Position numbers and translations under genes: made by a program. A model generated the notes under the pieces. That model was not told the origin of the DNA, searched no databases, and was given only the letters and a program-made list of their open reading frames with translations. A stretch of 64,000 nucleotides of DNA from Bradyrhizobium monzae (GTDB lineage: Bacteria > Pseudomonadota > Alphaproteobacteria > Rhizobiales > Xanthobacteraceae), in assembly GCF_021458635.1 (NCBI RefSeq), contig NZ_JAIRDQ010000007.1, forward strand, positions 62,001 to 126,000. The letters are read 5' to 3'. Shown piece by piece: positions 33,413-42,819 of this stretch (position 1 is the stretch's first letter; every line of letters begins with the position of its first letter).

Positions 33413-34450
33413 TTATTCGATCACCTCGTCGGCACGGGCGAGAAGCGTCGCCGGCATTAGCAGGTCCAGTGCCTTTGCAGTCTTGAGATTTATGACCAAT
33501 TCGAAGCGGGTCTGCTGGTAAAATGGGATGTCGCCCGGATTGTCACCTTTGAGAACCCGATAAATGAGGTTGGCGCAGCGCTGCTGGACATCCAGAAGGT
33601 CGGTCGAATAAGCCATTAAACCGCCAACCTCGGCAAAGGCTCGATACGGATAAACTGCGCAAATTCTCGTTCTAGCTGCCATTTCTGTAATCAACTTAAG
33701 ATAGGGGAGATGCTCGGGCTCGTCGGACACGAGGAGCGAATCTACTTGCTCTTGCTCCATCAAACGAAAAGTCGGCTGGTATGCTTGCGTGCTCATGGTC
33801 GTCAGCAGCGCGCCAGACACTTTAATTCCGACCTGCCGCGCGGCATCCTGGATCGCCGCCCCCGAGCCTGACGGTCTCTCCCATAGTGCCTGCGACGCAA
33901 GGAAACGAGCATTGGAAAGCTTCGGCTTTGCTTCCACGAGAAGTCCGAGACGCTTTCCCCAGATTTGGATCCCAGCATCTACACTAACGCCCGTTATGTT
34001 ACCTCCGGGTCGAGCAATGCTCGGGACAAGTCCAAGTGCGATTGGATCAGCGGATATTGCGATGATGGGAATCGTTGTGGTCGACATTTTAAACATCGAT
34101 GCCAGCGGACCGGACATCGCATAAATCAGATCGGGCCCGGTGCTGACGACATCGTGTGCAAGTTGAGAAAAATCCTCGACACGCCCTTCCCCCGAGTATC
34201 TTTCTACCGAGAGGTTTTGGCCCTCAACATAGCCTAGGCGGGCCAACTCGTCGAAAAAGGCACGGAAATATCGATTGCCATTGTTCATATCGGCGGCTTT
34301 GGTGCCCGCCGATACGAGCGCAATTCGCTTCATTTTCGCGGGCTGCTCCGAACGCGCAACAATTGGCCACGAAGCCACGCTGCCAACGAGAAGCTTGATA
34401 AAACCGCGCCGCCGCACACGTCCCCCTATAAGCCTGCCCAGCGATCGCAC
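33413..34450 (-). CDS. ABC-type substrate-binding protein, lone
   Basis: A 345-residue exported binding protein of the ABC_sub_bind (TM0322-like) family. The leader RRRGFIKLLVGSVASWPIVA carries twin Arg before a hydrophobic stretch, so it may use the Tat route. Family blocks visible: ELARLGYVEGQNLSVERYS, PDLIYAMSGPLASMFK, PIIAISADPIALGLVPSIAR, PGGNITGVS and the closing FELVINLKTAKALDLLMPAT. Such genes are abundant as lone copies in Bradyrhizobium; no permease or ATPase is near. Ligand unknown. Confidence 0.92.
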   Translation of the reverse strand: MRSLGRLIGGRVRRRGFIKLLVGSVASWPIVARSEQPAKMKRIALVSAGTKAADMNNGNRYFRAFFDELARLGYVEGQNLSVERYSGEGRVEDFSQLAHDVVSTGPDLIYAMSGPLASMFKMSTTTIPIIAISADPIALGLVPSIARPGGNITGVSVDAGIQIWGKRLGLLVEAKPKLSNARFLASQALWERPSGSGAAIQDAARQVGIKVSGALLTTMSTQAYQPTFRLMEQEQVDSLLVSDEPEHLPYLKLITEMAARTRICAVYPYRAFAEVGGLMAYSTDLLDVQQRCANLIYRVLKGDNPGDIPFYQQTRFELVINLKTAKALDLLMPATLLARADEVIE

Positions 34451-34613
34451 TTAGTCTAGCATTTCGCGACGTGGCGGAGATCGGGAAATTGTAAGCCATT
34501 AGTCTCGGGACCCTGGTGCATTCGGTGCCGGCTCGGGGTCACAAGCAGTCGTTACTGGCCCGCGAAGCACCTTCCGCTTGGTACCCGAAATCTGACGCTT
34601 GTAAGTACACGCC

Positions 34614-35132
34614 CTAATGCGCCGCCGCGAGACCACTTTCCGCAAGCCGCGCCGCGAACCAGAGCGACAGCGGCTGATCGACGACGCCGCTGACATAGAC
34701 CTCCGACATCGTGACGCCGGGCTTGTCCAGCACCAGCAGCACGCCGATCCAATAGGCGAACCAGACATGCGGATCGGTCATCGCCTTCAGCTTGTGCTGG
34801 TCGTGATCGAGCGCGGTGTGATTGCTCGCCTTGCGGATCTCGACGGTGAGCAGATTGTTCGGAATCTCGCGCTGGTGCACGACGACATCGGGGTAGATCG
34901 ACTTGCCGAGATGATCGTCGGTCGAGATGATGGTGCCGTGCGGCAGATGGAGCGTGCGCTCGCCGAGCCGGTCGTAATTGCAATCGACCGACCAGCCCGA
35001 AAACTGCCGCTCGAGATAGACGGCGAAGCGGTGCGTGATCGCGCGCTCGCCGATGTCCTTCTCGAACAAAAATCCTTCCTGGGCGTAGAAGTCCCGGAGC
35101 GCCGCAATCACCTTGTTCAGCTCGGTCTGCAT
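34614..35132 (-). CDS. 172-aa protein with PD-(D/E)XK-like motif
   Basis: ATG at 35132 begins MQTELNKVIAALRDFYAQEG. The central section KSIYPDVVVHQRE (about 76-88) followed by NLLTVEIRKASNHTALDHDQ (about 92-111) resembles the core of a PD-(D/E)XK nuclease: Asp at the end of one strand, then E-x-R/K in the next. An upstream EKDIGERAITHRFAVYLERQ contains a Glu in the first helix, as many members have. A hydrophobic FAYWIGVLLVLD follows. Nuclease activity is inference. It follows the TPP enzyme gene by 36 bp on the same strand. Confidence 0.66.
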   Translation of the reverse strand: MQTELNKVIAALRDFYAQEGFLFEKDIGERAITHRFAVYLERQFSGWSVDCNYDRLGERTLHLPHGTIISTDDHLGKSIYPDVVVHQREIPNNLLTVEIRKASNHTALDHDQHKLKAMTDPHVWFAYWIGVLLVLDKPGVTMSEVYVSGVVDQPLSLWFAARLAESGLAAAH

Positions 35133-35168
35133 CGTGCCCCCGGCCGTCGGCGCTCCTGATGGTGCGCC

Positions 35169-36716
35169 TTACATCTGCACTTCGATCAGCCGCGGCCCCG
35201 GCTCGGCGACGGCCTCGGCCAGCGCCTTGTTGAACTCGTCGGCATTGGTGACGGCGCGGCCGGGCACGCCCATGCCCTTCGCCAGCGCCACGAAATCGAG
35301 CGTCGGGCGGTCGAGGCGGAGCATGTCGTTGGCGCGCTGGCCGGGCTCGCCGGCGCCGACATTGTCAAACTCGCCGCGCAGGATCTGGTAGATGCGGTTG
35401 GCGAACACGATGGTGACGATGTTGAGATTCTCGCGCGCCTGCGTCCACAGCGACTGGATCGTGTACATCGCGCTGCCGTCGCCGACCATGGTGATGACCT
35501 TGCGGTCCGGGCAGGCGATCGCGGCACCGATCGACAGCGGCGTCGAGAAGCCGATCGAGCCGCCCATGTTCTGCAGCCAATCGTGCGGCGCGGCGGCCGC
35601 GGTCGGCGGGAAAAAGCCCCGGCCGGTGGTGAGGGATTCGTCGACCATGATCGCGTTCTCGGGGATCGCACATGCGATCGCCTGCGCGATCGAGGCGAAG
35701 GTGAGCGCGCCGGTCGGCTTGACCAGCTCGGCCAAAGCCTGCGGCTTGACGTCCTTGGCGCTCGCCTTCACGGCGCCGGCCAGCGCTTCGAGCGCTGCGA
35801 CCGAATTCTCGCCCCAGGAGGTCATGCGATGCACGTCGCAGCCCGCGGGCTTGAGCATGCTCGGCTTGTTCGGATAGGCGAAGAACGCCACCGGATCGTC
35901 GGACTCGACCAGCACGATGTGACGGAATTTCGCCAGCATCGGCAGCGCGTTCTCGATGACGTAGTGAATGCGGTCGATCGAGAAGCGGCCGCGGCCGCGC
36001 GCCATCTTCGGACGGAAGGTCGGGCCCATCACGGTGCAGCCGGTCTTGCCGGCGATACGCTCGGCCAGCGCCAGCCCCTTCTCGCTCAAGGCGCTGCCGG
36101 TCATCAGCAGCAGCGTGCCCTCGCCGTCGCCGTGTAAAATCTTTGCGGCCTGCTCGACCGCCTGCGGCGAGTAGCCGGCGCGCTGCTGCTCAACCGGCAC
36201 CTCGGCGACGCCGTCGGCCTCGTTCCAGGCGGTGTCGGCGGGCAGGATCAGGGTCGCGATCTGCGGCGGCGCGCTCCTGGCGGCCGCGATGGCGGCGGCG
36301 CCGTCAGCGGCGACCGATTTGGAATCCGGCGAGGTGCGGACCCAGGACGACATCGGCCGGGCCAGGCCCTCGATGTCGGAGGTCAGGGGCGCGTTATAGC
36401 CGATGTGGTAGACGGCGTGCTGGCCGACGATGTTGACGATGCCGGAATTGGCCTTCTTGGCGTTGTGCAAATTGGCAAGGCCATTGGCGAGGCCGGGGCC
36501 GAGATGCAGCAGGGTCGAGGCGGGCGTGCCCTTCATACGGAAATAGCCGTCGGCCGCGCCCGTCACCACGCCTTCGAACAGGCCGAGCACGCAGCGCATG
36601 CCCGGCACGCGGTCGAGCGCCGCGACAAAATGCATCTCGGAAGTGCCCGGGTTGGTGAAGCAGACGTCCACCCCGCCCTTGACCATCGTCCGCACCAGGC
36701 TTTCCGCACCGTTCAT
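35169..36716 (-). CDS. Acetolactate-synthase-like thiamine diphosphate enzyme
   Basis: A 515-residue TPP-dependent enzyme. ATG at 36716 (MNGAESLVRTMVKGGVDVCF) has GGGAG upstream. The catalytic Glu lies in LFEGVVTGAADGYFRM (about 50). The middle domain and TPP-binding motif VGDGSAMYTIQSLWTQARE followed by NIYQILRGEF-like text (about 412-445) are present. The sequence resembles the acetolactate synthase large subunit / benzoylformate decarboxylase branch; the FAD-binding part of true AHAS is not evident, so decarboxylase or lyase activity is more likely. A second, distantly related TPP enzyme is at 56456. Confidence 0.9.
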   Translation of the reverse strand: MNGAESLVRTMVKGGVDVCFTNPGTSEMHFVAALDRVPGMRCVLGLFEGVVTGAADGYFRMKGTPASTLLHLGPGLANGLANLHNAKKANSGIVNIVGQHAVYHIGYNAPLTSDIEGLARPMSSWVRTSPDSKSVAADGAAAIAAARSAPPQIATLILPADTAWNEADGVAEVPVEQQRAGYSPQAVEQAAKILHGDGEGTLLLMTGSALSEKGLALAERIAGKTGCTVMGPTFRPKMARGRGRFSIDRIHYVIENALPMLAKFRHIVLVESDDPVAFFAYPNKPSMLKPAGCDVHRMTSWGENSVAALEALAGAVKASAKDVKPQALAELVKPTGALTFASIAQAIACAIPENAIMVDESLTTGRGFFPPTAAAAPHDWLQNMGGSIGFSTPLSIGAAIACPDRKVITMVGDGSAMYTIQSLWTQARENLNIVTIVFANRIYQILRGEFDNVGAGEPGQRANDMLRLDRPTLDFVALAKGMGVPGRAVTNADEFNKALAEAVAEPGPRLIEVQM

Positions 36717-37081
36717 TCTGTCTGCTCCCGCAACCGGCCATTTCGAGTGATCCGCGTGAACAATCATTGTTCGCGGGCCCCGTCAAAGCAATAGCCGGCA
36801 TCGCGGCCCTGCCCCGCATGGCGACCTGCCGGCTTGGCTAACGCCCCGTTCCAATGAAATCGGACGGGGCATTAGATTCTTGTTTTGACGCGTTTTCTTC
36901 ATGCGAACCGGCATCCACTTCGCTTGAAAATGCTCTAACGTTTTCCGGCAAATTGGCGTGGTTGCCGATTTGGTAACGCCAATCGCCGGCATGGCCTCCC
37001 TCACGGGGCCGTGGCTTGCGAAACGCCCGCAAATATGGCCTCTGGTTTTCGTTGAATCGATTTTTTTTGCTGGGGGAAACA
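36717..37081. other. 365-bp divergent intergenic region
   Basis: No gene. It separates the TPP enzyme (leftward) from the L,D-transpeptidase (rightward) and must hold both promoters; I see no clear operator. Confidence 0.45.
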
Positions 37082-37660
37082 ATGATCCGGTTTTTTGCCG
37101 TGCCGATGACCGCAATGGCGCTCTTGCTGGCTGGCGCGGCCGACGCATCCGCGGCGGGGATGATGGACTTCACAGGCACCAGCTCCACCGGCTATCTCGG
37201 CGGCGGCGGCGCGAGCCCGATCCCCCGCACCACGGTCATGTACAACGGCAATTATGCCCCCGGCACGATCGTGGTGAACACCGCCGAGCGCCGGCTCTAT
37301 CTGGTGCTCCAGAACGGCCAGGCGCTGCGCTACGGCATTGGCGTCGGCCGCGACGGCTTCCGCTGGGGCGGCGTGCACAAGATCACCGCCAAGAAGGAAT
37401 GGCCGGAATGGACGCCGCCGTCGCAGATGATCGCCCGCCGGCCCGATTTGCCGCGCCATATGAAGGGCGGCATCGAGAACCCCCTCGGCGCGCGCGCGAT
37501 GTATCTGGGATCGACGCTCTACCGCATCCACGGCTCCAACGAGCCGGAGACGATCGGCCAGGCGGTGTCCTCCGGCTGCTTCCGCATGACCAATGACGAC
37601 GTCACCGACCTCTACGGCCGCGTCGGGGTCGGCACCACCGTGGTCGTGCTCAACAACTAG
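37082..37660 (+). CDS. L,D-transpeptidase (YkuD domain), exported
   Basis: A 192-residue protein. ATG at 37082 follows GGGGGAAAC. Residues 1-24 form a signal peptide (RFFAVPMTAMALLLAGAADA). The YkuD domain begins near VYNGNYAPGTIVVNTAERRL and has the active site HGSNEPETIG (about 153) and SSGCFRMTNDDV with nucleophile Cys (about 168). It forms 3-3 cross-links in peptidoglycan or anchors proteins to it. Bradyrhizobia carry many paralogues. It precedes the DUF2927 gene by 88 bp on the same strand. Confidence 0.94.
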   Translation: MIRFFAVPMTAMALLLAGAADASAAGMMDFTGTSSTGYLGGGGASPIPRTTVMYNGNYAPGTIVVNTAERRLYLVLQNGQALRYGIGVGRDGFRWGGVHKITAKKEWPEWTPPSQMIARRPDLPRHMKGGIENPLGARAMYLGSTLYRIHGSNEPETIGQAVSSGCFRMTNDDVTDLYGRVGVGTTVVVLNN

Positions 37661-37748
37661 GCCGACAGGGAGCTGCGGCGGGAACCCGCGGGGCGCGTGA
37701 ATTTGCGGACTTGTGCGCGGCTTGCGAATACGGCAGCGTTGCGCAGAG

Positions 37749-38564
37749 ATGAGCGCATTGGTCCCGCCCTCGGCTGTCCTTCGCTTCGCCCTGCTGGCGT
37801 TTGCCGCGCTCACATGTGCGCCTGACACCGCACCCATGGCCATCGCCGGCGAGCTGCCCGCGATCGCCTCGCGCCAGCACGCCGAGAAGAAGAGCTTTAC
37901 CGACGCCGAGATCGTCGACGGCTTTCTGAAGACCGCCTTCGGCGCCGAATATCACCTCGCCGGCCGTGTCGACCGTATCCGCAAGTTCGACGGGCCGGTG
38001 CGCGTGTTCGCCGAGAGCGACCGCGCCGACCGCAAGGCGCAGCTCGCGAAGGTCGTGGCCGACATCGGCACGCGCGTGCAGCATCTCGACATCGCCATGA
38101 CCGACACGGCCGAGGCGGCGAATGTGCGGGTCAAGCTGGTGCGCGACCGCGACCTCTACCGCACCATTGCAAGCTTCTACGGCGCGGAGAAGGCGCGCGA
38201 GATCCGCACCTCGCTCGATCCGCAATGCCTGTCCGGCTTCCGCAAGAACGACAATTTCGAGATCGAGCATTCCGACGTCATCCTCACCGTCGACAATGGT
38301 GACTTCACCTTCCTCGATTGCGCCTATGAGGAGCTGCTGCAGTCGCTCGGCCCGATCAACGACACCGCGAGCGTGCCGTGGACGATGTTCAACGACAATG
38401 TGTCGATGGGCTATTTCGACGTCTACGACCAGTACATCCTCAACCTGCTCTACGATCCCCGCATCAAGCCCGGCATGACCGTGCTGGAGGTGAGGTCGGT
38501 GCTGCCGGAGGTGCTCGCCGACGTGCGGACGTGGGTGAAGCGGGTGAATGATTTGAGGGAGTGA
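37749..38564 (+). CDS. DUF2927 exported protein
   Basis: A 271-residue protein with ATG at 37749 and a signal peptide in the first 34 residues (LRFALLAFAALTCAPDTA). The DUF2927 body is clear: FTDAEIVDGFLKTAFGAEYH, KFDGPVRVFAESDRADRK, CLSGFRKNDNFEIEHSDVIL, FTFLDCAYEELLQSLGPIND, and DNVSMGYFDVYDQYILNLLY. The family is periplasmic with a zincin-like arrangement suspected, but function is unknown. It ends with a PGMT...VLPEVLADVRTWV tail. Confidence 0.88.
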   Translation: MSALVPPSAVLRFALLAFAALTCAPDTAPMAIAGELPAIASRQHAEKKSFTDAEIVDGFLKTAFGAEYHLAGRVDRIRKFDGPVRVFAESDRADRKAQLAKVVADIGTRVQHLDIAMTDTAEAANVRVKLVRDRDLYRTIASFYGAEKAREIRTSLDPQCLSGFRKNDNFEIEHSDVILTVDNGDFTFLDCAYEELLQSLGPINDTASVPWTMFNDNVSMGYFDVYDQYILNLLYDPRIKPGMTVLEVRSVLPEVLADVRTWVKRVNDLRE

Positions 38565-38740
38565 GACGCTCCTAGCGGCAGCCAAACGGTTGGTCACCCG
38601 TTGAGGAGGCTCCTTGGGGATCGAAAGCGCCGCCGCTTGAGTACCTCTTAATGGCAGACGCCAGATCTCTACCGCCTGTACGCGACGATCCGGGCATCAT
38701 GCTAATTGTGAATGCCGCGAGACATCAGTCCGGGTGCCTC

Positions 38741-38983
38741 ATGATTAGAATACTGATAGGCGCTTCGATACTTCTTGTCGGCGTTGTAATCGCTGCCGAA
38801 GCGCAGAACTGCGGGCAATATCCGCCAGGACCTTTCCGCTTTCAGTGCAAGGCGGCGAGACATCCGGAAATAGTCGAGAAAAAGGAGACGTGTCGCGACG
38901 AGGCCCGTGCGATGGGTTTCTCCAAAGCTAAGAAGGACCCGGCATTTAAGGATTACGTCCACGCCTGCATGCACCGTCATTAG
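38741..38983 (+). CDS. 80-aa secreted Cys-containing protein
   Basis: ATG at 38741 starts a signal peptide RILIGASILLVGVVIAAEAQ. The mature part has four Cys: NCGQYPPGPFRFQCKAARHP, ETCRDEARAMGFSKAKKDPA, YVHACMHR. This layout of paired Cys around a short helical hairpin recalls small periplasmic proteins of the PsiF-like type (x-CxxxxxxxGxxG...CL). The ribosome binding site is weak; an upstream in-frame ATG exists at 38651. Confidence 0.62.
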   Translation: MIRILIGASILLVGVVIAAEAQNCGQYPPGPFRFQCKAARHPEIVEKKETCRDEARAMGFSKAKKDPAFKDYVHACMHRH

Positions 38984-39010
38984 AGTGATCCGAGAACCAG
39001 CAGCCTTAGG

Positions 39011-40174
39011 CTAGTCGCGGCCCACGAGATCGGCGACGGTGGTCGCGGCCTTGAGCCCGGTGCCGGTGAGGACCGCGACCGTGGTCTCGCTCGCCTTGAT
39101 GGTTCCGCTGGCAGCGAGTTTCTCCAGCGCCGCGGCCGCGCTGGCGCTGGTGGGTTCGGCGAACAGGCCTTGCCGCGCCAGACGACGAAGCGCGGCGACG
39201 ATCTCGTCCTCGGTGAGCGCAACGGTGCCGCCGCCGCTTTCGCGCAACGCGCCGATGATCTCGCGCAGTCGCAGCGGCGTTTTGATCGCGGTGCCTTCGG
39301 CAATGGTTTTGTTGACCTCGCGCGCGACCGGCGTATCGACGCCGGCCTTGAAGCTGGCATCGATCGGCGAGCAGTTGAGCGGCTGGGCCGCGAACAGGCG
39401 CGGCAGTCTTGCTATCTGCCCCGCTTTCAACAACTCGCGAAAGCCGAAGGCGCAGCCGAGCAGGCTGCTGCCGGCACCGACGGGAACGATGACGTTATCG
39501 GGCGTCCGAAAACCGAGGTCTTCCCAGATTTCATAGGCGAGCGATTTTGTGCCCTCGAGGAAGAAGGGCTGCCAGTTGTGGCTGGCATAGAAAGTCTGGC
39601 TCGACTGCCTGATAGCCTCGGCCTCCGACTCCTCGCGCGGGCCCTCGACGAGCTGCACCTCGGCGCCGTAGGCGCGCACCTGCGCGATCTTGGCGGGCGA
39701 GGTCGAGGCCGGCGCCAAGATCTTCACACGCATGCCGCCGGCCGCACCGAGACCCGCCATCGATGAGCCACCATTGCCGGACGAATCCTCCAAAATGGCG
39801 TCGACGCCGATCTGCCGGAGGAACGACAGCATCACCGCCGAGCCGCGGTCCTTGAAGCTGCCGGTCGGATTGAACCATTCGAGCTTGAAGAACGGACGCA
39901 AATCGCCCCACCCCTGCTGCACCAGCGGCGTGCAGCCGGTGCCGAGCGAAATCGGATCCTTGATCTCCACCGGCAGCGCCGCCCGGTAGCGCCACAGCGA
40001 TCGCGTACGGCCGTCAATGTCGTCGCGCGAAATTCCCGCGCCCGGCGTCACCAGCAGCGGCGTGCGCTCGTCAGAGCACCAGCGCGGCTCATGAAACGGA
40101 TAGAGCTTTCCATTGCGGGGATCGATGTAGCTGGCGGCAGACATATTGGTGGCAGACATACTGGTGGTAGACAT
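39011..40174 (-). CDS. Threonine-synthase-like PLP enzyme
   Basis: A 387-residue fold type II PLP enzyme. ATG at 40174 has GGAG upstream. The PLP Lys lies in WFNPTGSFKDRGSAVMLSFL. The phosphate-binding EDSSGNGGSSMAGLGAAGG and the C-terminal VLTGTGLKAA with its conserved threonine synthase ending are visible. The beginning YIDPRNGKLYPFHEPRWCSD resembles the zinc-ribbon-less class of threonine synthases. It would convert O-phosphohomoserine to threonine, but related proteins act on other substrates, and a core thrC is expected elsewhere in such a genome. It is divergent from nothing; the adjacent gene is on the same strand. Confidence 0.87.
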   Translation of the reverse strand: MSTTSMSATNMSAASYIDPRNGKLYPFHEPRWCSDERTPLLVTPGAGISRDDIDGRTRSLWRYRAALPVEIKDPISLGTGCTPLVQQGWGDLRPFFKLEWFNPTGSFKDRGSAVMLSFLRQIGVDAILEDSSGNGGSSMAGLGAAGGMRVKILAPASTSPAKIAQVRAYGAEVQLVEGPREESEAEAIRQSSQTFYASHNWQPFFLEGTKSLAYEIWEDLGFRTPDNVIVPVGAGSSLLGCAFGFRELLKAGQIARLPRLFAAQPLNCSPIDASFKAGVDTPVAREVNKTIAEGTAIKTPLRLREIIGALRESGGGTVALTEDEIVAALRRLARQGLFAEPTSASAAAALEKLAASGTIKASETTVAVLTGTGLKAATTVADLVGRD

Positions 40175-40221
40175 GGCGAACTCCGAGAACGAGGCCGGAG
40201 CGGTACGATATGTCTGATTGC

Positions 40222-42138
40222 CTAGGTTTTGCCTAGTCCGATGCGGTGCATGAGGCCCTCGAACCGCGCATCGCTGCGCAGCGGATCGAAGCCAGGCCGC
40301 AGCAGGATCGAGGGATTGAAGCGGGCATCATAGGCCTTGTCGAGCCAGTCGAGCGCGGCGTCGCGATCGCCGAGGCCTGCGTAGATCAGCGCGATGTTGG
40401 CTTGCGCCGACGGATAAACGTCGCCATGCGCCGCCATGTCGGCGGCGATCCTGACCGCGTCGTCCTTGCGGCCGGAGACGGCATAGGCGTAGGCGAGATT
40501 GGAATCGAACACGCTGCTGTGGCCGGAGATCTCGATCGCCTTGCGGAACTCGGCGATCGCCTCGTCGAAACTGCCGAGCTGCACCAGGGCCTGACCGAGC
40601 TCGTAATGGCCGACAGCAAATCGGGGATCGAGCTCGAGCGTCTTGCGGCTCTGCGCGACCGCCGCTTCGAAATCGCTGACGATGCAGAGGGCATCGGCGA
40701 TGTCGGCGCCGATGATGAGGGAGAGCGGATCGAGGCTTTGCGCCTGGCCGAACTCTCGCAGCGCCTCGCTGGTCTTGCCGATCAGCATCAGATGCCAGGC
40801 GTACCAATGATGCGCCGTGGCATAGCTGGGGTTGAGGCGGATCGCGGCCTCGTATTCGGAAGCAGCGACATCCCAGTCCCAGCCGTACAGATCGAGCGCA
40901 AAGGCGAGCGAAGTGTGCGCCTCACCCAGCGTGCCGTCGAGCTCGAGCGCCTTGCTGGCCGCCGCCGTCGCCTTGGAGAAAGCTTCCGTGGTCGAGAGCA
41001 CGCCGTACTCCCAATCGCCGGCGAGCGCATAGGCATCCGCAAGGCCGGAATGGGCCTCGGCGTAAGTGCGGTCGATCTCGATGGCCTGGCGGAAATATCT
41101 GATGGCGGCCCTGAGGCCGTCGCCAGTGCGCTTGTTCAGGAAGTAGCGGCCTTTCAGGTAATTTTCGTAAGCCAGCGGATCGATGCTGCGCGGCTTGTCG
41201 AAAGCGGCGCGCTCGCCATGATTCAGCGTGGCACGCACCTGCCCGGCCACGGCGCGGGCGACGCGGACCTGAAGCGTCAGCGCGTCGCGGACATCGCCCT
41301 CGTAACTGTCGGCCCAGACGCGGCTGTCGTCGCTCGCGTGAATCAGCTGGGCCGTGATCCGCACGCGCCCGGCCGCGCGCATCACGCTGCCTTCGATCAC
41401 GGCGTCGACATTGAGCTCGCGCGCGATGGTCGCGAGCGATTTGTGCGCGCCCTTGTACGTCATCGTCGAGGTGCGCGAGATCACCCTGAGCGCATCGACC
41501 TTGCCGAGCTCTGTGATCAGCTCGCCGGTCATGCCGTCCGCGAAAAAATCCTGCGACGGATCTTCCGAGGTGTCGACGAGCGGCAGCACCGCGAGCGAAT
41601 GGATCGCTTGCGCTCCCTGATGCCAGGGCGAGAGCCAGGCCAGAAGCGTTGCGGCCAGCAGCAGGATCAGGCCGATCGAGGCGAACAGGCCGTGCCGGCG
41701 CCCGACGACGGGCGTCTCAGGCACAGCCTCTGGCGCGGGCGGAGACGGATCGGGTTCGCGCGTGGTGCTCGCATCGACGATGACGGTAACGTCGGCGAGA
41801 AAACGATAACCGCGGCGGGCGACCGTTTCGACGAAACGCGGGCTCTCCGCGGAATCGCCCAGCGCCTCGCGTATCTTGCTCACGGCCTTGTTGAGCCCGT
41901 GATCGTAGTCGACCACCGTCTGCGGCCAGAGCAGCGCGCGGAGCTCTTCGCGCGTCACCAATTCGCCCGGCCGTTCCAGCAACGCCGAGAGCAATTGAAA
42001 CGGCTGCTCCTGCAAACGCACCCGCCTGCCGTTCTTGACCAGCTCGCCACTGCGCGGATCGGCCTCGAACGCGCCGAACCTCGCACGCCTGGCGAATTGC
42101 GCCGCCGCGGGTCTCTCGATCAATTCCGGTTCTTGCAG
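40222..42138 (-). CDS. Winged-helix (CadC/OmpR-type) regulator with TolB-like and TPR domains
   Basis: A 638-residue membrane-anchored regulator. I choose ATG at 42138 (MLQEPELIERP) with GAGACGG upstream; an alternative start is 42171. Residues about 20-115 form the OmpR/PhoB-type DNA-binding winged helix (RVRLQEQPFQLLSALLERPG, DHGLNKAVSKIREALGDSAE, VARRGYRFL). One transmembrane helix (LFASIGLILLLAATLLAWLS) follows near 150. A FlgO/TolB-like domain (IHSLAVLPLVDTSEDPSQDF, about 180-300) precedes TPR-type repeats to the end. This family is common in rhizobia. It is divergent from the sigma-factor-like gene at 42307. Confidence 0.9.
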   Translation of the reverse strand: MQEPELIERPAAAQFARRARFGAFEADPRSGELVKNGRRVRLQEQPFQLLSALLERPGELVTREELRALLWPQTVVDYDHGLNKAVSKIREALGDSAESPRFVETVARRGYRFLADVTVIVDASTTREPDPSPPAPEAVPETPVVGRRHGLFASIGLILLLAATLLAWLSPWHQGAQAIHSLAVLPLVDTSEDPSQDFFADGMTGELITELGKVDALRVISRTSTMTYKGAHKSLATIARELNVDAVIEGSVMRAAGRVRITAQLIHASDDSRVWADSYEGDVRDALTLQVRVARAVAGQVRATLNHGERAAFDKPRSIDPLAYENYLKGRYFLNKRTGDGLRAAIRYFRQAIEIDRTYAEAHSGLADAYALAGDWEYGVLSTTEAFSKATAAASKALELDGTLGEAHTSLAFALDLYGWDWDVAASEYEAAIRLNPSYATAHHWYAWHLMLIGKTSEALREFGQAQSLDPLSLIIGADIADALCIVSDFEAAVAQSRKTLELDPRFAVGHYELGQALVQLGSFDEAIAEFRKAIEISGHSSVFDSNLAYAYAVSGRKDDAVRIAADMAAHGDVYPSAQANIALIYAGLGDRDAALDWLDKAYDARFNPSILLRPGFDPLRSDARFEGLMHRIGLGKT

Positions 42139-42306
42139 CATGGCCGTCTCGAAACGTTGGGGATGTGGCATCGGAAGCCGATGATTTCACAGGGTTTCCC
42201 TGGGGATTGCGATTCCAGCGAAAGACCACGCGCCGTCCATTGAGGCCGGTTGCCGTGCGGGCGAAGAGAGCTGCGCACAACAACACGGGATCGCACGGGG
42301 CTAACA

Positions 42307-42819
42307 ATGCAGAACGGTGTCAATCCGGGACGGGACGGCATGCCTATGCTCGACTCGGCTTATAATTTTGCGCGCTTCCTGAGCGGCGACGCGGAGGCCG
42401 CCGAGCACATCGTCCAGGCCGCGTTTCTCCGAACGGATGTCGACACGGGCGGGAGAGGCCGGACCCGATTGTTGAAGGGCGTGCGGAATTGCTATCGGAC
42501 ATGGCTGACCACCCGGCGGCGACGCGATCGGCAAAGTGAGGTATTCGCACACAAGCGGTTACCTGATGCGGTCGCCGCTTCCGTCCTCCGAACGGACGAC
42601 CGTGCCGACAAAATTTCGGTAGCCGCCGATATCGATGCGACCGCAATTCGCTGCGCGATCGAGACCCTGCCGCGGCGCCTGCGCGAAATCCTGGTGCTGC
42701 GCGAGATCGACGCGCTGTCCTACCGGGAGATCGCCGAGGTGACGTCGCTGCCGACGGGCGAGGTCATGTCCCGATTGGCCTGCGCGCGACGCAGGCTTGC
42801 GGGCCCGGTCGGCCGTTAA
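42307..42819 (+). CDS. ECF-type sigma-70 family protein with short region 2
   Basis: A 170-residue protein. ATG at 42307; later ATG codons at 42340 and 42346 are alternatives. Region 4 is convincing: CAIETLPRRLREILVLREID then ALSYREIAEVTSLPTGEVMS and RLACARRRL. The first 100 residues, NFARFLSGDAEAAEHIVQAA and RTRLLKGVRNCYRTWLTTRR, match region 2 only loosely. Length is normal for ECF factors. No anti-sigma gene follows. Placed divergent to the winged-helix/TPR gene, whose product might control it. Confidence 0.82.
   Translation: MQNGVNPGRDGMPMLDSAYNFARFLSGDAEAAEHIVQAAFLRTDVDTGGRGRTRLLKGVRNCYRTWLTTRRRRDRQSEVFAHKRLPDAVAASVLRTDDRADKISVAADIDATAIRCAIETLPRRLREILVLREIDALSYREIAEVTSLPTGEVMSRLACARRRLAGPVGR

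Noticed and set aside
40246..42243. 665-codon frame antisense to the winged-helix/TPR regulator
   Set aside because: Shadow of a GC-rich gene, without a recognised domain or ribosome binding site.
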